DNA of 64,000 bases from the NCBI RefSeq assembly GCF_016587375.1, contig NZ_BNJG01000001.1, positions 744,001 through 808,000 of the forward strand, in the 5' to 3' direction. The number at the start of each line of letters is the position of its first letter. Within the stretch, counting starts at the first letter, position 1. Positions 1 through 7,780 of the stretch are shown here, piece after piece. The notes beneath the pieces were generated by a model. That model was not told the origin of the DNA, did not search any database, and saw nothing but the letters and a program-made list of their open reading frames with translations. The position numbers were made by a program, and so were the translations under genes. The DNA comes from Ktedonobacter robiniae (GTDB taxonomy: Bacteria; Chloroflexota; Ktedonobacteria; Ktedonobacterales; Ktedonobacteraceae).

Positions 1-91
1 AGACGCGTACTTTAGTAGCGTCGTACACGCTCCTAATATTAATAAACATCAATATAAAAAGCTATTACTATTTCTTTGAAAGAGGGTGGCC

Positions 92-1063
92 ATGAATCGC
101 CGTTTCATCATGGGCGTCATCCTGGTTATTATTGCCTGTTGCCTGCTCCTGACATCACTGACGCTGTACGCCACAAGTATCGCGGGCGTCACCCTACCTG
201 GAATGAGTAGTGTCGAACCTACGCCGACGCCTATACCCGAGACACCAACGCCTATCCCTACGCCCAAACCTGAACTCACGGCCCAGGGTCCGCTACCCGT
301 TCTCCAGGCCAAAGTCGCCTATCTTGTTGATATGCAAAATGGGCATGTGCTCTACGACATCCATGGCGAGCAGGCCGCCCCCATGGCCAGTACCACCAAG
401 ATCATGACGGCCCTTATCGCGATTCAGACCGGCAACCTGGACCAGGAGATTACCGTCAAACGTGACGCCTATTTACACGTCATTGAGTTAGGCAGCAGTA
501 ACGCGGGACTGGTCCCCGGCGAGCAATTTACCCTGCGCGAGCTGCTCTATGGCCTGATGCTTCCCTCGGGCGGCGATGCCGCAATAGCCATCTCTGACGC
601 GCTGGCTGGCTCGCCTGAGAACTTCGTGGTACGCATGAATCTCTTCGCGAGCAGGTTGCATCTCTTTCAAACGCACTATACCAATGTGGACGGCCTGACC
701 AGCGAGGATACCCACTACTCCTCGGCGGCTGACCTGACCAGGCTCGCACGCTACGCGCTTACTAATCCTGTCTTTCGCCAGATCGTTGATACGCCGACCT
801 ATACCCTGCCCACAACCAAACAGCATGGGCCGCATACCTGGACCAATACAAACACCCTTTTAAATACATACAAGGGCATGCTAGGCGTCAAGACCGGGCA
901 TACCGACCTGGCTGGCTACTGCCTGGTCTTCGAGGCCCAGCGCAATGGACACTCGCTTATAGGCGTCGTACTCAATAGTCCCGACCAGGCCATTCGCGAT
1001 CAGGACGTCTCAAAGTTACTCAATTGGGGGTTTGGCTTGCCCATGAAAGTGCCGGCATTGTAA
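92..1063 (+). CDS. D-alanyl-D-alanine carboxypeptidase (peptidase S11)
   Basis: Penicillin-binding-protein-type serine peptidase that trims the terminal D-Ala of peptidoglycan stem peptides outside the membrane. The 323-residue protein has one N-terminal membrane anchor (about residues 5-30), a Thr/Pro-rich linker (41-61), then the S11 domain: SxxK motif STTK near residue 100, an SGGDAA segment in the place of the usual SxN motif (Gly replaces Asn), and KTG within GVKTGHTDLAG. ATG at 92 is preferred because AGAGGG ends five bases upstream; an in-frame GTG at 86 is the alternative. Monocistronic, followed by a long inverted repeat. Family assignment is firm, exact substrate is inferred. Confidence 0.93.
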   Translation: MNRRFIMGVILVIIACCLLLTSLTLYATSIAGVTLPGMSSVEPTPTPIPETPTPIPTPKPELTAQGPLPVLQAKVAYLVDMQNGHVLYDIHGEQAAPMASTTKIMTALIAIQTGNLDQEITVKRDAYLHVIELGSSNAGLVPGEQFTLRELLYGLMLPSGGDAAIAISDALAGSPENFVVRMNLFASRLHLFQTHYTNVDGLTSEDTHYSSAADLTRLARYALTNPVFRQIVDTPTYTLPTTKQHGPHTWTNTNTLLNTYKGMLGVKTGHTDLAGYCLVFEAQRNGHSLIGVVLNSPDQAIRDQDVSKLLNWGFGLPMKVPAL

Positions 1064-1069
1064 GAGTTT

Positions 1070-1133
1070 GTAGGGTCCATGCTGGCATGGACTTTCCTCG
1101 GGGGAGAAGAGTCCATGCCAGCATGGACCCTAC
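1070..1133. repeat. 24-bp perfect inverted repeat after the carboxypeptidase gene
   Basis: Arms 1070-1093 and 1110-1133 are exact reverse complements, with a 16-base spacer. It begins seven bases after the stop codon, so it probably folds as a terminator or mRNA 3'-end hairpin. There is no long T-run. One of a family of long palindromes in this window. Confidence 0.8.
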
Positions 1134-1283
1134 AGGCAGTTTCGTGCATGAGCTTGATGAATTCACCATTTAGCAGCGTCGGACAGATCTCTGCAAGGAC
1201 TGGCAAGGACCAGGCAAACATGATAGAATAGTTTCACCAACTTCTGCCATATAACGAGCATAGTAAAAAAAGAGTGTTGTCGA

Positions 1284-2549
1284 ATGCGTTACGCTATTTT
1301 TACCGATATCCACGCCAATCTAGAGGCTCTCGAGGCCGTACTCGCCAGAATTGACGAGCTCGCCAAAGAACAGCCCATCGATCAGATCTGGTTTTTGGGC
1401 GACCTGGTTGGCTATGGACCAAATCCGAATGAGTGTATCAAGACGCTGCGCAAGCGAACAGACGTGATCATTGCCGGCAACCATGATTGGGCCGCCGTGG
1501 GCAAGATCGATCTGGAAGAGTTTAGCGAGGCTGCACGCATCTCTGCGGAGTGGACGCGCGACCAACTGACCGATGAGCACTTCGAGTTCCTCGCGGAACT
1601 CCCTGAGCGTCTACAAATGGGCGCCTGCACGCTGGTCCATGGGAGTCCCTATGGTCCACTGTGGGAGTATCTGACCTCAGAAGTCCTGGCGGAACGCAGT
1701 TTCCAACACTTCGACACACGCTACTGTATTGTCGGGCATACGCATGTCCCGATAATCTTCCAGCAGCCTGATACCTATGCGACAACGCCAACCGTTCCCC
1801 TCACCGGTGAGCAGGAGGTACAGGCGCTTGTTGAGAATATTGCCGCTGAGGCAGAGGTACAGGCGGCGGACTCGCTAACCGAAGAGGAGGATGATGACGA
1901 CACCGCCGAGATGGTTGCCGTGCGCCCCACCCAGCAGCAAAGCGCGCAGGCAGCACCCTCCGAAGACGTGGCCCATGTCGCGCCCCACCTGGAGCAAGAG
2001 CCTGGCCTGCTAGAGTCAGATGCGGAGCAAGCACCGGAGCCAGGAGACGAGGATATCTCCCTGGAAGAGGACGCAGAGGGCGACGAAGAGCAGGAGCGTG
2101 ACCTGGCAGAGGACGCTCTTGCGGACGAAGAAACGCAGGAGTTGGAGAAAGAGGCGGACACGTTGGAAGAGACGGACGAAGAGGAGAATCATGGCGAGCG
2201 CGTCACCTCTGAGGCCGATATCCTGAGCGCGGAAGATAGCCTGAATCAGGAGATTGAAGAGCTGCTGGCTCTGCTGGGTCTGAGCCAGAGCATGGTCGAG
2301 GTCACCAACGACATGATTGTCCCGCCCGAGGGCAACTGGCAAGCCCCGACTGGCTATCGCGCCATCGTCAATCCTGGCGGCGTTGGTCAGCCTCGTGATG
2401 GCGATCCACGCGCAGCCTTTATGATCTACGACACTGAGCGCGGCTTCACATTCTACCGCGTTGACTATGATTTCAAGAAAACGCAGGAGAAGATCGAGAA
2501 GGCAGGCCTGCCTCCCTACCTGGCAACACGCCTGGCCTACGGTCGCTAG
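1284..2549 (+). CDS. Calcineurin-like metallophosphoesterase with a large acidic insert
   Basis: Two-metal phosphoesterase of the YfcE/ApaH-like superfamily. All metal ligand motifs are visible: D8-x-H10, GD at 39-40, GNHD at 65-68, H119 in VHGSP, and GHTH at 151-154. The fold is split: between the GHTH block and the conserved C-terminal strand block (NPGGVGQPRDGDPRAAF, near residues 367-383) there is an insert of roughly 150 residues (about 175-325) made mostly of Glu, Asp, Ala and Gln, which should be disordered and strongly negative. Relatives are about 240 residues; this one is 421. The substrate (nucleotide, phosphoprotein or cyclic nucleotide) cannot be told from sequence. Only a weak ribosome binding site precedes the ATG. 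Confidence 0.88.
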   Translation: MRYAIFTDIHANLEALEAVLARIDELAKEQPIDQIWFLGDLVGYGPNPNECIKTLRKRTDVIIAGNHDWAAVGKIDLEEFSEAARISAEWTRDQLTDEHFEFLAELPERLQMGACTLVHGSPYGPLWEYLTSEVLAERSFQHFDTRYCIVGHTHVPIIFQQPDTYATTPTVPLTGEQEVQALVENIAAEAEVQAADSLTEEEDDDDTAEMVAVRPTQQQSAQAAPSEDVAHVAPHLEQEPGLLESDAEQAPEPGDEDISLEEDAEGDEEQERDLAEDALADEETQELEKEADTLEETDEEENHGERVTSEADILSAEDSLNQEIEELLALLGLSQSMVEVTNDMIVPPEGNWQAPTGYRAIVNPGGVGQPRDGDPRAAFMIYDTERGFTFYRVDYDFKKTQEKIEKAGLPPYLATRLAYGR

Positions 2550-2557
2550 GTTCTTAT

Positions 2558-2610
2558 TCCGAAACCCAACGTCGCTCACTCGACTAGCGCTTCGCGCTCA
2601 GGGTTTCGGA
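2558..2610. terminator. Nested inverted repeat between phosphoesterase and pth
   Basis: Outer arms 2558-2567 and 2601-2610 are exact complements; an inner hairpin at 2586-2598 has five-base arms and a TTC loop. It lies between two rightward genes, just after the stop at 2549. A similar GAGTGC-TTC-GCACTC hairpin occurs at 16696-16710. Confidence 0.6.
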
Positions 2611-2632
2611 TAGGTAGTAAGAAAAACATCTT

Positions 2633-3316
2633 ATGAAACTACTTGTTGGCCTGGGCAACCCTGGCGCCCAGTACGAGCGGACCCGGCATAATGTGGGCTT
2701 CCGCGTCATAGACGCATTGGCGGAGAAGCTGGGCGTGCGCTGGGAGCGTCGTGGACGGGCGATGATTGCCAACGCCACCCTCGAGCATGAGAAAGTTGTC
2801 CTGGTAAAACCCATTACCTTCATGAACAATAGTGGCGAGGCTGTAGGCGAGCTACAGCGCTGGTTTAAGCTTGAACCCGAGGATATCCTGGTGGTCTATG
2901 ATGAACTCGACCTGCCCGTGGGACAACTCAGAGTACGCGCCAGAGGCAGCGCCGGTGGGCATAATGGCATGAAGAGCCTGATCCAATACCTGCATACCGA
3001 CCAGTTTCCTCGCCTGCGCGTCGGCATCGGGCGCCCCGCCAACCGCCGTCCAGACACCATCAACTATGTGCTGGGCATCCCTCCCAAAGACGAGTATATT
3101 ACCCTGCTTCAGGTAGAGGATAAGGCCCTGGAAGCCTTCTCGCTCATCCTACGCGAAGGGCTTGATCAGGCCATGAATACCCTCAATGTTGATCCCGAGG
3201 CCCAGCGCAAGGCAGAAGAGAAGCGCCGCCTCAAGCAAGAGCGCGAAGCCGCCCGCCAGCAGCAAGCCACAATCGGTGAGAAGCAGACAGAAGACTCCTC
3301 CAGCCCCAGAGCTTAA
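2633..3316 (+). CDS. pth: Peptidyl-tRNA hydrolase
   Basis: Cytoplasmic esterase that frees tRNA from peptidyl-tRNA dropped by stalled ribosomes. The 227-residue protein begins with the diagnostic MKLLVGLGNPGAQYERTRHN block, including the catalytic His of RHNVGF near residue 20, followed by KPITFMNNSG (active-site Asn) and the GHNGMKSL loop with its conserved His and Asn. The core ends near residue 190; the remaining ~35 residues form a Lys/Arg/Glu/Gln-rich tail not typical of the family. It lies rightward 83 bases after the phosphoesterase gene and is separated from it by a palindrome. Confidence 0.96.
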   Translation: MKLLVGLGNPGAQYERTRHNVGFRVIDALAEKLGVRWERRGRAMIANATLEHEKVVLVKPITFMNNSGEAVGELQRWFKLEPEDILVVYDELDLPVGQLRVRARGSAGGHNGMKSLIQYLHTDQFPRLRVGIGRPANRRPDTINYVLGIPPKDEYITLLQVEDKALEAFSLILREGLDQAMNTLNVDPEAQRKAEEKRRLKQEREAARQQQATIGEKQTEDSSSPRA

Positions 3317-3405
3317 CATTCGCTCCTGGAACTTCGCCTTTTTTGGCTTGACCCTCGCCGCAGGCGCCAACTTCCCTCAAGGGGCGGTAGGAGGTGTAGT
3401 AGACT

Positions 3406-3461
3406 ATGGTACCTCAAGGCGAGAAGTATAGGTAAAGTGGCTTCTCGCTTTGAGGTACCAT
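3406..3461. repeat. 21-bp inverted repeat upstream of the S41-like gene
   Basis: Arms 3406-3426 and 3441-3461 match at all but about two positions. It sits between pth and the next rightward gene, ending 24 bases before that gene's ATG, so it could terminate pth transcription or shape the leader of the next gene. Confidence 0.65.
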
Positions 3462-3485
3462 GGGGAGAGAGGAGAGAATGGTAAC

Positions 3486-5081
3486 ATGCAGCGCATTTCC
3501 CGGCAAGCGCTTCAGGAAGACCTCTACCAACTTACGCGTCTCTTGAGCAAATCCCATCCTGATCCCTATACTGCAGGCGGAGGTTCCCTCGCCTTTCACC
3601 GTCGTGTTAACACGCTCCTGAGCAACATCCCAGCAGATGGACTGACTCAGACCCAGTTTCTCTGCCACATACGCCCGCTCGTCGCCTCGCTGGGGGATGG
3701 ACATACATGCCTGTTTACGCCAGAGGAGGAGTGCGAGGCCAAGACGCGCCGCCACCCCTGGCTGACCTGGTCGGTAATCGAGCAGGATCTCTACCTCGCC
3801 CGGGTCTACCAGCCTGAGCAGGAGGCATTACTGGGAGCGCGCCTACTCGCCCTGAACAGCCTACCACTACCAACCCTCCTCACACGTATGGGCAAGATCC
3901 AGGGCTACGATAACATCTACCAGAACCTCGTTCACCTGTCCCTGGCCCTAAAAGACCCTTTGCTCCTCAGCGCCCTCCTGCACCAGGACGAGCTACCCAA
4001 TACTATCAAGGTGACGCTCACGCTGCGCAATGGCGATCAGCAAACGATCCAGATTCCGCTTCTTGAGGAGCGCCCCGGTATTCCCCTGGAACCAGATAGC
4101 GCCTTTATCCTGCCCCCGCTCAATTCAGCACGCATGTGCCGCGCCTTCCTCGATGCCGGACACCAGGTAGCATATATGCGAGCCGACTCACTCCTGCACT
4201 ATCGCGAGAGCTTTGAGCAGTTCCACGCCCTAGGTGACATCGGGCACATGGAACAACTGCTTGAGGAGGCGCAACGTTACCCGCCCCTTGACACAAACCT
4301 GCCTGGGAAGTTGGAAGAACGCATCGCCCTTGTCCCAGCGGCAACGGACCTGCTTCGCGACCTCTTCTCCGCAATGCGCCTGGCACATACCTCGGTACTC
4401 ATCATTGATCTACGCTTCTGCCCTGGCGGCAACTCGTTCTTTGCCACCATTCTGAGCTATTTCCTTTATGGCATCGATGCTATGCTCGCGAGCTCCTGGA
4501 ACGAAGGCTATCACATCAAACGCTACTCAACGCTTTACTTCGAAAACTATATCAAAGACACACCAGAAGAACACAGTGAAGCGTTGCGCAATGGTGGCTA
4601 TGACTACACCGACGAAGCAAGCTGGTTGCAGCGTCAGGAGAGCGGCTTTACGCCACGCGTACGCCTGCAAGCTCTGGCGGATCTGCGCCAGCAGGTTAAG
4701 GCATCCCCAACCTTCGCCAGCGAGTTTCAGAAGCGCGCCTACGAGGCCTCATGGGCACCAAAAGTCTACGTGCTCATCTCAGCGCAAACATATAGTGCGG
4801 GCTTTGATACGGCTGTGACCCTCCAACGCCATGGCGCGTGCGTCATAGGTACCCCTTCGGCTCAGTCTGGCAACTGCTTCATTGATGCGCTCAGCTTCAC
4901 CCTACAGTATTCGCGCCTCAAGGGACATATCGCCTTCAAACGCCGGATCCTCTTCCCCAACAATGAAGAGCAAGGCAACATACTCAAAGCAGACCATGAA
5001 CTCACCTATGACTATCTCGCCACGCACAGCTATGATCCCCACGCAGCCATTCGGCTAGCTCTGGACCTGGCCCTGGCCTGA
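3486..5081 (+). CDS. S41 (tail-specific protease-like) peptidase family protein
   Basis: A 531-residue protein related to C-terminal processing and tricorn-core peptidases. The N-terminal helical part carries LGDGHTCLF, the S41 Gly-Asp-Gly-His motif near residue 80. The later core contains LIIDLRFCPGGNSFFA, the strand and loop that line the S41 active site, and TYSAGFDTAVTLQRHG, where the Ser is in the position of the nucleophile. No signal peptide or membrane span is seen, so it may be cytoplasmic. ATG 3486 is chosen because GGAGAG lies nine bases upstream; a TTG-initiated extension would run through the palindrome. Family call is fairly sure, activity is inferred. Confidence 0.75.
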   Translation: MQRISRQALQEDLYQLTRLLSKSHPDPYTAGGGSLAFHRRVNTLLSNIPADGLTQTQFLCHIRPLVASLGDGHTCLFTPEEECEAKTRRHPWLTWSVIEQDLYLARVYQPEQEALLGARLLALNSLPLPTLLTRMGKIQGYDNIYQNLVHLSLALKDPLLLSALLHQDELPNTIKVTLTLRNGDQQTIQIPLLEERPGIPLEPDSAFILPPLNSARMCRAFLDAGHQVAYMRADSLLHYRESFEQFHALGDIGHMEQLLEEAQRYPPLDTNLPGKLEERIALVPAATDLLRDLFSAMRLAHTSVLIIDLRFCPGGNSFFATILSYFLYGIDAMLASSWNEGYHIKRYSTLYFENYIKDTPEEHSEALRNGGYDYTDEASWLQRQESGFTPRVRLQALADLRQQVKASPTFASEFQKRAYEASWAPKVYVLISAQTYSAGFDTAVTLQRHGACVIGTPSAQSGNCFIDALSFTLQYSRLKGHIAFKRRILFPNNEEQGNILKADHELTYDYLATHSYDPHAAIRLALDLALA

Positions 5082-5135
5082 AGATTGGGAAGCGCTTGTA
5101 CACGGCGCACCTATCCTCACTAACGTTATAGAGGG

Positions 5136-5190
5136 TAAAAGGATGTATGGTCCCGGTTGCCTCTAGCAACCGGGACCATACATCCTTTTA
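5136..5190. terminator. Bidirectional terminator, 25-bp perfect stem
   Basis: Arms 5136-5160 and 5166-5190 are exact complements around a five-base loop (CTCTA). It lies between two convergent genes and is flanked by A-rich and T-rich ends (TAAAA / TTTTA), as expected of a terminator working for both strands. Confidence 0.88.
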
Positions 5191-5219
5191 TCCGGAGAGC
5201 ACATCGTGGCGAGAGGTCT

Positions 5220-5939
5220 TTAGAAAGGATCGCTATGCTGCGAATCATGGGCCGTCACACGCTGATACACAATATAGGAGTAGACATAAGAGATCACCGC
5301 CACCCCAATAGCCGGCACAATAATTCCCACGAAGCGCAACTGGGGAACAAAGCTAGCGATCAGGCCAAAGAGGCCACCAACGACAAAGAGCCAGCCCCCC
5401 AGGCGATGTGTTCTTTCCCATGTCGTGTCGTTTGTCAACGTCCATGGTGTGCGGATGCCAGCCCAGAAGTTGCGGCGCAGCTTGCCCATATAATTACCAA
5501 GCACGATAAAGAAGAGCGAGACCACAAAGCAGATCACAAAGGGCAGGTCCAGCTTCACCCCGAGCGAGATGGCCACGACCGTCAGTTGCAGGACCAGCAT
5601 CAACAACATGACACCAGATAGGGTGATATCGATAAAAAAGCGATTGCTACTCTCGCCATCTCTAGTCAGGCGCGGACCCATCTTGACGAGGCCGCGCAGG
5701 ACCACCAGTAGCATAAAGCTAATAAGCGGGAAGAGGCCAATAGCAATCAGTTTTGGCGCATAAGAATTGACCTGCCCCGCGGCATTCCAGTGTGAGGGGA
5801 CCTGGTCGGGAAGAAAGGGATAGGTCACGATAGCGATTATGAGCTGTAGCGCCAGAATGGTTGTCATCAGGACCACTGGCATCGTCCAGGTTTTCGGTTG
5901 TGGCGCGATCTTCTCGCGCTCGTTATCAGAAGCGCTCAT
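5220..5939 (-). CDS. SdpI-family membrane protein (DUF1648)
   Basis: Integral membrane protein of 239 residues with about six hydrophobic spans. The segment DQVPSHWNAAGQVNSYAPK is the DUF1648 signature, and the C-terminal GNYMGKLRRNFWAGIRTPWT followed by WERTHRLGGWLFV is typical of SdpI. In Bacillus, SdpI gives immunity to the SdpC toxin and sequesters the ArsR-type repressor SdpR. Here the gene lies 40 bases downstream of an ArsR-type regulator on the same strand, matching the sdpRI layout. No sdpC-like toxin gene is seen nearby. Immunity or signalling function is inferred. Confidence 0.85.
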   Translation of the reverse strand: MSASDNEREKIAPQPKTWTMPVVLMTTILALQLIIAIVTYPFLPDQVPSHWNAAGQVNSYAPKLIAIGLFPLISFMLLVVLRGLVKMGPRLTRDGESSNRFFIDITLSGVMLLMLVLQLTVVAISLGVKLDLPFVICFVVSLFFIVLGNYMGKLRRNFWAGIRTPWTLTNDTTWERTHRLGGWLFVVGGLFGLIASFVPQLRFVGIIVPAIGVAVISYVYSYIVYQRVTAHDSQHSDPF

Positions 5940-5979
5940 GGTTCTCTCCTCTATGCTTCATCGCGTATTACATGGATAC

Positions 5980-6318
5980 TTAATCATGCTCAGCACGAGC
6001 CTCCGGCTCTGATTCGTCGGAGGGCTCTTCACCTGACAGTATTTCGTCTTTCTCCTCATCCATTCCCCCCAACCAATCCATGATCTCAGCCATCAGGTCT
6101 TGAAAGACAGTTGTGTTTAGCGAATAGACTTGAAACTGACCGCGTCGCTCGACGCGCACCAGGTCAGCCAGTTTCAGCACCATCAAGTGATGCGAGAGCG
6201 CGTTGGGTTTCGCCCCTGTATGCTCCGCTAGTTCGCCCGCGGTGCGCTCTCCTCCCCGCAAGTATTTAAGAATACGCCGCCTGGTCGGATCGGCGATTGC
6301 CTTATAGGCCTCTTGCAT
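5980..6318 (-). CDS. ArsR-family regulator (SdpR-like)
   Basis: Winged-helix repressor of 112 residues. The start MQEAYKAIADPTRRRILKYL is the classic ArsR/SdpR opening, followed by the recognition helix region KPNALSHHLMVLKLADLV and a wing with RRGQFQVYSLN. The C-terminal tail (about residues 88-112) is acidic. ATG at 6318 has AGGGGA a few bases upstream; longer frames from further upstream read through the neighbouring gene and lack homology. It precedes the SdpI-like gene and should control the pair, probably by autorepression as in sdpRI. Confidence 0.88.
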   Translation of the reverse strand: MQEAYKAIADPTRRRILKYLRGGERTAGELAEHTGAKPNALSHHLMVLKLADLVRVERRGQFQVYSLNTTVFQDLMAEIMDWLGGMDEEKDEILSGEEPSDESEPEARAEHD

Positions 6319-6433
6319 ATGTTCCCCTGTCTCTACTCGTCTCAGCACATCCGCCACATGAGAAAAGGGGGGAAATTTGTGGGGAACACCCCACACCCCG
6401 GCAGGAGGGAGCCCCCCCTGCACCTCCCCTCTT

Positions 6434-7279
6434 TTATCCACGGGCCTCTGAAATGTTTGGTACGGCGTCTGGAAGCATTTCGCTAGCCGCGTCCTCCTCG
6501 CGCATCCTCCGGCGCAGGCAGCGCAGGAGCCAGAGGGCAAATAGGCCAGCGATAGCGACCAGCCCCTCCGTTGTGATGGCTCCCGCCACGTGCCCCAGGT
6601 AGTGTGGTAGCAGCGCGGTGAGCGTATCCAGAAGAGTATGAGCCAGGACCGCCAGCCAGACAAAGCGCGGCGTGTGCAGCCTGATGCTTTGTAGCACCAG
6701 CACCGACATAGCTACATGGAAGCACATAGCCCAGACCCGCTCCCAGAGTGCCAGCAACTCCCACCAGTCAGGCTGAGCACCATAGACGCTCACGATCTGT
6801 GTCACCGCCAACTTCTGGCTGGCAGTCGTCGCCGGAGTATAGGAGAGCGCAACAATTTCGATAATCAGCACAAGCAGTCCCACACCTACCAGTAAAATTG
6901 CCTCCAGGCTGGCATGTCCCAGGCCATAGGCGACGCCCAGGTTCCATGTCTTTGGCTCACGCTTGAGGAACCAGCGATAGCCCAGGTAACGGCCCCACTC
7001 CTCGCACAGGCCAGCCGTCAAGCCCAGGAAGAGCGCCCAGAGCACAAAGAGCAGCACTGAGCTATTCACCGTGCGCCCAACCGCGAGCGTCAGCACTTCA
7101 ATGATCGGCACCCGACTAATTACCTGAAACAGGAAGAAGATGAGCGCGCCAAAGCCAAAGTAGCGCCAGGGCACATGCAGTTTCCGCTTTACCACGATCA
7201 TCGCGATCACCGGTCCCACTAAGATACCCAGGGCGGCAATAGTAGTACACACCAGCCAGCTAACATGTACAAGCAACAT
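6434..7279 (-). CDS. YhfC-family intramembrane metalloprotease-like protein
   Basis: Polytopic protein of 281 residues with seven or eight hydrophobic helices. The motif GLCEEWGRYLGYRW and, further on, YGLGHASLEAILL are the two conserved blocks of the YhfC (DUF2324) family, related to CPBP/PrsW-type membrane proteases; the Glu pair and the later His and Glu are candidate metal ligands. ATG at 7279 gives a membrane segment at once; GTG/ATG codons up to 7324 would add a hydrophilic leader. It is the first gene of a leftward group with the ArsR and SdpI-like genes (115-base gap). A role in releasing or processing a toxin or signal peptide is speculation. Confidence 0.75.
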   Translation of the reverse strand: MLLVHVSWLVCTTIAALGILVGPVIAMIVVKRKLHVPWRYFGFGALIFFLFQVISRVPIIEVLTLAVGRTVNSSVLLFVLWALFLGLTAGLCEEWGRYLGYRWFLKREPKTWNLGVAYGLGHASLEAILLVGVGLLVLIIEIVALSYTPATTASQKLAVTQIVSVYGAQPDWWELLALWERVWAMCFHVAMSVLVLQSIRLHTPRFVWLAVLAHTLLDTLTALLPHYLGHVAGAITTEGLVAIAGLFALWLLRCLRRRMREEDAASEMLPDAVPNISEARG

Positions 7280-7780
7280 CTCTTTTTCGCTTTCCCTCCG
7301 GCTCATGCCGGTCGCAAGATACATTCCGCTTTACCACTTCAATGATTCAGCACTTCAATGATTATTGAAATAATAACCGAGAAAAATCCCACTGTCAAGA
7401 GAGAGAAGACTGCATTTTCACTTTCTGCCTCAAAGGGTGTGTGCGTGGAAAAGACATTGCCATGACCTCTATCAATATAGTTCAAAACACAACAAAAAGG
7501 TCCATTGCTATGCATTAGGGCATTGCGAAAATGTGTCTTGTACGCTATGATAGCGACTAGTAGAGAAGAAGCTGTCGACACGACCCCTACCCCCACGTGG
7601 TTGTAGGGGCATTTCCCATTATCTATAACTTGACATGCTAAATTTTCTTTTGATATACTCCTCGTGCGGATGTAGATTGGAAGCGATGCGTGGCTATCTG
7701 GCCTGCAAAATGTCTCTCGATCCGTTTGAGGATCTTGCAAGGCATGGCATGATACGACACCGCATTAGCTGGAGGGTGAT
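7280..7780. other. Divergent intergenic region of about 500 bases
   Basis: No convincing gene is present. It separates the leftward YhfC-like gene from the rightward mfd gene. The only clear signal is the promoter at 7630-7659. Confidence 0.6.
7630..7659 (+). promoter_or_regulatory. Sigma-A-type promoter for mfd
   Basis: TTGACA at 7630-7635 and TATACT at 7654-7659, with an 18-base spacer. Transcription would start near 7666 and give a leader of about 115 bases before the mfd GTG, which follows the GGAGG at 7771-7775. Confidence 0.7.

Noticed and set aside
5157..5621. Rightward 154-codon open frame
   Set aside because: Antisense to the SdpI-like gene and begins inside the terminator palindrome; composition is not protein-like.
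7339..7740. Leftward 133-codon open frame before mfd
   Set aside because: No ribosome binding site, no protein-like pattern, and it lies across the mfd promoter.
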